Source: Prevotella sp. UBA2850 (GTDB lineage Bacteria > Bacteroidota > Bacteroidia > Bacteroidales > Bacteroidaceae). Taken from it: DNA of 64,000 nucleotides. The stretch is taken from assembly GCA_002350805.1 (NCBI GenBank), contig DEFO01000034.1, positions 33,557 to 97,556 of the forward strand, read 5' to 3'. The notes below the pieces were generated by a model that saw only the letters and a program-made list of their open reading frames with translations, ran no database searches and was not told the origin of the DNA. This document shows, one piece after another, positions 61,495-64,000 of this stretch (its first letter is position 1; each line of letters starts with the position of its first letter). The position numbers and the translations under genes were made by a program.

Positions 61495-63269
61495 GCCTGA
61501 CCCGGACGCTCGATGTAGGCAATGACTTCGCCCTTGTTAACCTTCGAGCCCTGCTTGGCGTTGATCTCAACCAGCTTGCCTCCGAGAGCTGCGGGAACGG
61601 CAACGATCTCGCCCCAAGGAGCCTGAATGTAGCAGAAGGCATCGCCCTCATTGTATTCCTTACCGATGAACGGCTCGGTGGTAGGAGCGCACTCGCCCTC
61701 GCCATTGAACTCCCAGTAGAGCTGTCCCTTGACAGGAGCCACGATGGCATCGGCCTTAGCATGCTTGAAGGCGCTGAGCTGCTCGGGAGTGAGCGTGGTG
61801 CCGAGCTTAGCATCCTTGGCTTTCTGCAGGTCGGCCAGGAAGTTCTTCTTAGCCTGTCCGCTCTTGAAGTTACGATACTGCTCGGGGTGCATAGCCAGCT
61901 CGTAGAGCTCCTCGTCGTCCGGTCCGTACTCCCAACCGTTCTCGTCCATCTCCTTGCGGAAGTCGTCGAGTGCATTCGGGATAAGTGTGTGCGGGTCGGC
62001 ATCGGTGAACTCGCGGCCCTGCTTGGCAGCCAGCTCGACCAGTTCTGGGTCGATAGTTCCAGGAATCTTTCCGCTCTTGCCGAGGATCATACCCCACATA
62101 GAGTCGTCCATCATCACGAAGCGTCCCTTGCCCTGAGCCAGAGTGAGCAGGTTCATCAGAGCGATGTTCTTCACATACTGAGAGAACGGAGTTACGAGTG
62201 GGGGATAACCCACGCGAGGCCATACGTAAGCTACCTCGTCGAACAGCTTCACCAGCATATCGTCGGTAGAAAGCTCGGGCTCGCCCTTGGCTTTCAGGGT
62301 ATTGTTAATCACGTGATGGATACCAGCGAGGTCGGCCATCATCGAACCCATCATACCGCCGGGCAGACCGCAACCGAGCAGCAGCGACGACATGTGCTTG
62401 TTGCCGGGATTGATGAAGTAGCCGAGCCAGTCGTCAATGAACTCCTGGGTGAGGGCACGTGCACGCATGTATGCGTTCATATTGATTTCTTTCACCTCGA
62501 AGCCCTCGTGCTTCAGCATCGACTGAACCGAGATGATATCCGGGTGAACCTTACCCCACGACAGCGGCTCGATGGCTGTGTCGATGACGTCGGCACCATT
62601 GTTACAAACCTCCAGGATGCTGGCCATCGAGAGACCCGGGCCTGAGTGGCCGTGATACTGAATGATGATATCGGGGTGCTTGGTCTTGATCGACTTTGTC
62701 AGGGCACCCAGCAGGGCGGGCTGACCGATACCAGCCATATCCTTCAAGCAGATTTCCTCAGCACCAGCCTCAATCACCTGGTCGGCAATATTGGAATAAT
62801 ACTCAACGGTGTGCACGGGAGATGTGGTGATACAAAGCGTAGCCTGAGGCGTCATGCCTGCAGCCTTAGCCCATTTCACCGACGGGATGATGTTACGTAC
62901 ATCGTTCAAGCCGCAGAAAATACGGGTGATATCAACACCCTGTGCATGCTTTACCTTATACTGAAGTTCACGAACATCATCGGGTACAGGATACATGCGG
63001 AGCGCGTTCAGACCGCGGTCGAGCATGTGAGTCTTAATACCCACCTCATTGAATGGCTTACAGAAAGCACGTACGGCAGCGTTGGGGTTCTCGCCAGCCA
63101 GCAGGTTCACCTGCTCAAAGGCTCCACCATTGGTCTCCACACGATCGAAAACGCCCATGTCAATGATGGCCGGGGCAATACGCTCTAACTGATCTTTACG
63201 TGGCTGGAACTTACCAGAAGACTGCCACATGTCTCTGTAAACAAGACTGAACTGGATTTTCTTTTTCAT
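61491..63269 (-). CDS. Carboxyltransferase subunit (OadA / PycB type) with a lysine-less biotinyl domain
   Basis: The 592-aa product has the carboxyltransferase barrel (YRDMWQSSGKF, CLKDMAGIG with the metal-site lysine, YHGHSGPG) and the conserved PycB part. It should move carboxyl groups between biotin and pyruvate or oxaloacetate. The C-terminal biotinyl-like domain (about 525-590; CYIQAPWGEIVAVPAALGGKLVEI) lacks the AMKM lysine, so biotin must come on another protein. It probably belongs to an oxaloacetate decarboxylase-type system whose other subunits lie elsewhere. Confidence 0.88.
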   Translation of the reverse strand: MKKKIQFSLVYRDMWQSSGKFQPRKDQLERIAPAIIDMGVFDRVETNGGAFEQVNLLAGENPNAAVRAFCKPFNEVGIKTHMLDRGLNALRMYPVPDDVRELQYKVKHAQGVDITRIFCGLNDVRNIIPSVKWAKAAGMTPQATLCITTSPVHTVEYYSNIADQVIEAGAEEICLKDMAGIGQPALLGALTKSIKTKHPDIIIQYHGHSGPGLSMASILEVCNNGADVIDTAIEPLSWGKVHPDIISVQSMLKHEGFEVKEINMNAYMRARALTQEFIDDWLGYFINPGNKHMSSLLLGCGLPGGMMGSMMADLAGIHHVINNTLKAKGEPELSTDDMLVKLFDEVAYVWPRVGYPPLVTPFSQYVKNIALMNLLTLAQGKGRFVMMDDSMWGMILGKSGKIPGTIDPELVELAAKQGREFTDADPHTLIPNALDDFRKEMDENGWEYGPDDEELYELAMHPEQYRNFKSGQAKKNFLADLQKAKDAKLGTTLTPEQLSAFKHAKADAIVAPVKGQLYWEFNGEGECAPTTEPFIGKEYNEGDAFCYIQAPWGEIVAVPAALGGKLVEINAKQGSKVNKGEVIAYIERPGQA

Positions 63270-63309
63270 ACAATTATTAGATTTGTGTAATATTTTTCAA
63301 AGCTGTTTG

Positions 63310-63317
63310 CAAAAATA
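63310..63317 (-). promoter_or_regulatory. -7 box of the carboxyltransferase gene
   Basis: TATTTTTG on the minus strand, 40 bases before the start codon. Confidence 0.55.
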
Positions 63318-63360
63318 TATATTTTTTTGTTACGAAACAAATATTTCGGGAATAAATTCT

Positions 63361-63368
63361 TATCTTTG
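63361..63368 (+). promoter_or_regulatory. -7 box of the terminal lipoprotein gene
   Basis: TATCTTTG, 23 bases before the start codon. Confidence 0.6.
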
Positions 63369-63391
63369 CACGAAAATCAAAGAAAAAAACA

Positions 63392-64000
63392 ATGATGAGG
63401 AAAACGATATTGGCCGTCATTGCCATTGGCGGATGGCTGTTTTGCAATTGCTCCGGCAAGCAAACACAAGTGACAGAAATGAACGACGACTCGCTGAAGG
63501 TGAGCGCCATGACTGGCGACTCGGCCATCTACGGACTGGCCTGCGACGGATGCACCGACTCGGTGATTGTGCTGCTGCCCCACGATGGCAGCGACCCTGT
63601 CACCTACGACATCCTGAAGGCTATGCGCAACAAGAGGGTCATCGGCCGCCCGAAGATTGGCGACCACCTGGCGGTGCTGCTCAGTCAGGAGAATCCGACG
63701 GAGGCCGTCAGCGTCGTCGACATCGACGAGATGAAGGGCTCGTGGGTGTATCAGGTGATGCCCACCCTGAAAAAGAGCTTCATCGAGAATGCCGGCAAGC
63801 GCGACGCTGAGACCGACTCGATGATCAAGAAACTGATGGTGCCACGTGAATACGGGTTCAAGCTGAAGCGCGACAAGCAGGTGTCGAACATCGGTATGAC
63901 GTACCGGCCGACCACCTCTGACGACGACAACCCCGTGGACTATCCGCCATTGACGCGCTACAGCGAATGGCACATTTTCAACGGCAAACTGATTCTGGTC
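63392..64000 (+). CDS. Lipoprotein of unknown function (cut by window end)
   Basis: The frame stays open to the window edge (203 codons so far). It begins MMRKTILAVIAIGGWLFCNC, a lipoprotein signal with Cys near 18 or 20. The mature part reads GLACDGCTDSVIVLLP and continues with alternating strands; no family is recognised. ATG 63395 is an equal alternative start. The long antisense frame over it is a shadow. Confidence 0.8.
   Translation, partial: MMRKTILAVIAIGGWLFCNCSGKQTQVTEMNDDSLKVSAMTGDSAIYGLACDGCTDSVIVLLPHDGSDPVTYDILKAMRNKRVIGRPKIGDHLAVLLSQENPTEAVSVVDIDEMKGSWVYQVMPTLKKSFIENAGKRDAETDSMIKKLMVPREYGFKLKRDKQVSNIGMTYRPTTSDDDNPVDYPPLTRYSEWHIFNGKLILV

Noticed and set aside
61167..62645. 492-codon plus-strand frame opposite the HD and carboxyltransferase genes
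   Set aside because: It would span two well supported genes antisense and shows no motif.

Overview
The window looks like a chromosomal segment of a Prevotella-like member of the Bacteroidales. The reasons are promoters with the Bacteroidetes TAnnTTTG -7 box, almost no Shine-Dalgarno sites, SusC/SusD and FecR/ECF pairs, an LptD of Bacteroidetes type, and a tRNA without an encoded CCA. There is no complete insertion sequence, prophage or CRISPR array. Most of the window is ordinary core genome, interspersed with repeat-rich intergenic stretches and several broken genes.

Layout: (1) 1-4868, accessory signalling region: an operon of a truncated-LytTR/FHA protein, a PP2C phosphatase, a membrane-anchored Ser/Thr kinase and an unknown membrane protein. 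It is bracketed by two nearly identical 351-bp copies of a chimeric junction, in which a kinase 5' fragment is fused to an antisense 5' fragment of a Na+/solute symporter. A promoter-to-terminator stretch with no gene (566-908) is a candidate structured RNA. (2) 5087-6742: a TrpB2-type tryptophan synthase beta chain behind what reads as a complete attenuation leader (promoter, 18-residue peptide with Trp-Trp, antiterminator, terminator). (3) 6779-13817: ECF sigma, FecR anti-sigma, STN-SusC and SusD, ending in a gene remnant. (4) 13839-18415: mfd on the minus strand with repeat-derived insertions in frame, then a HigBA-like pair with an intact antitoxin and a broken toxin. (5) 18562-22532: a cobalamin riboswitch, a siderophore-receptor-like TonB receptor and a frameshifted PepSY membrane gene, flanked by 47-bp direct repeats. 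(6) 22972-33006: PIF1-like helicase, KefB-type antiporter, peptidase T, a secreted toroid-like protein, a TlpA-like thioredoxin and a CE7 esterase. (7) 33281-48270: a large DUF4011/SF1 helicase/nuclease, tRNA-Arg(CCG), asnA, dnaX, DivIC/FtsB, a DUF4369 lipoprotein, pyrC, a phosphoesterase, a free-standing MetH activation domain, plsC and a dolichol-phosphate-mannose-synthase-like transferase. (8) 48461-56608: an outer-membrane receptor, a TPR protein, lptD, a small beta-barrel and a ToxR-like regulator. (9) 56765-60556: a second ECF sigma/anti-sigma/STN-receptor operon. (10) 60639-64000: repeats, an HD protein coupled to a carboxyltransferase (OadA type), and a lipoprotein cut by the window end.

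The most notable observations are the trp leader, the kinase/FHA/PP2C locus with its duplicated chimeric scar, the 21-22-nt periodic arrays in gene-free stretches, and the spread of repeat and palindromic elements into coding sequences in frame. No search or alignment was run; family names come from motifs read by eye.
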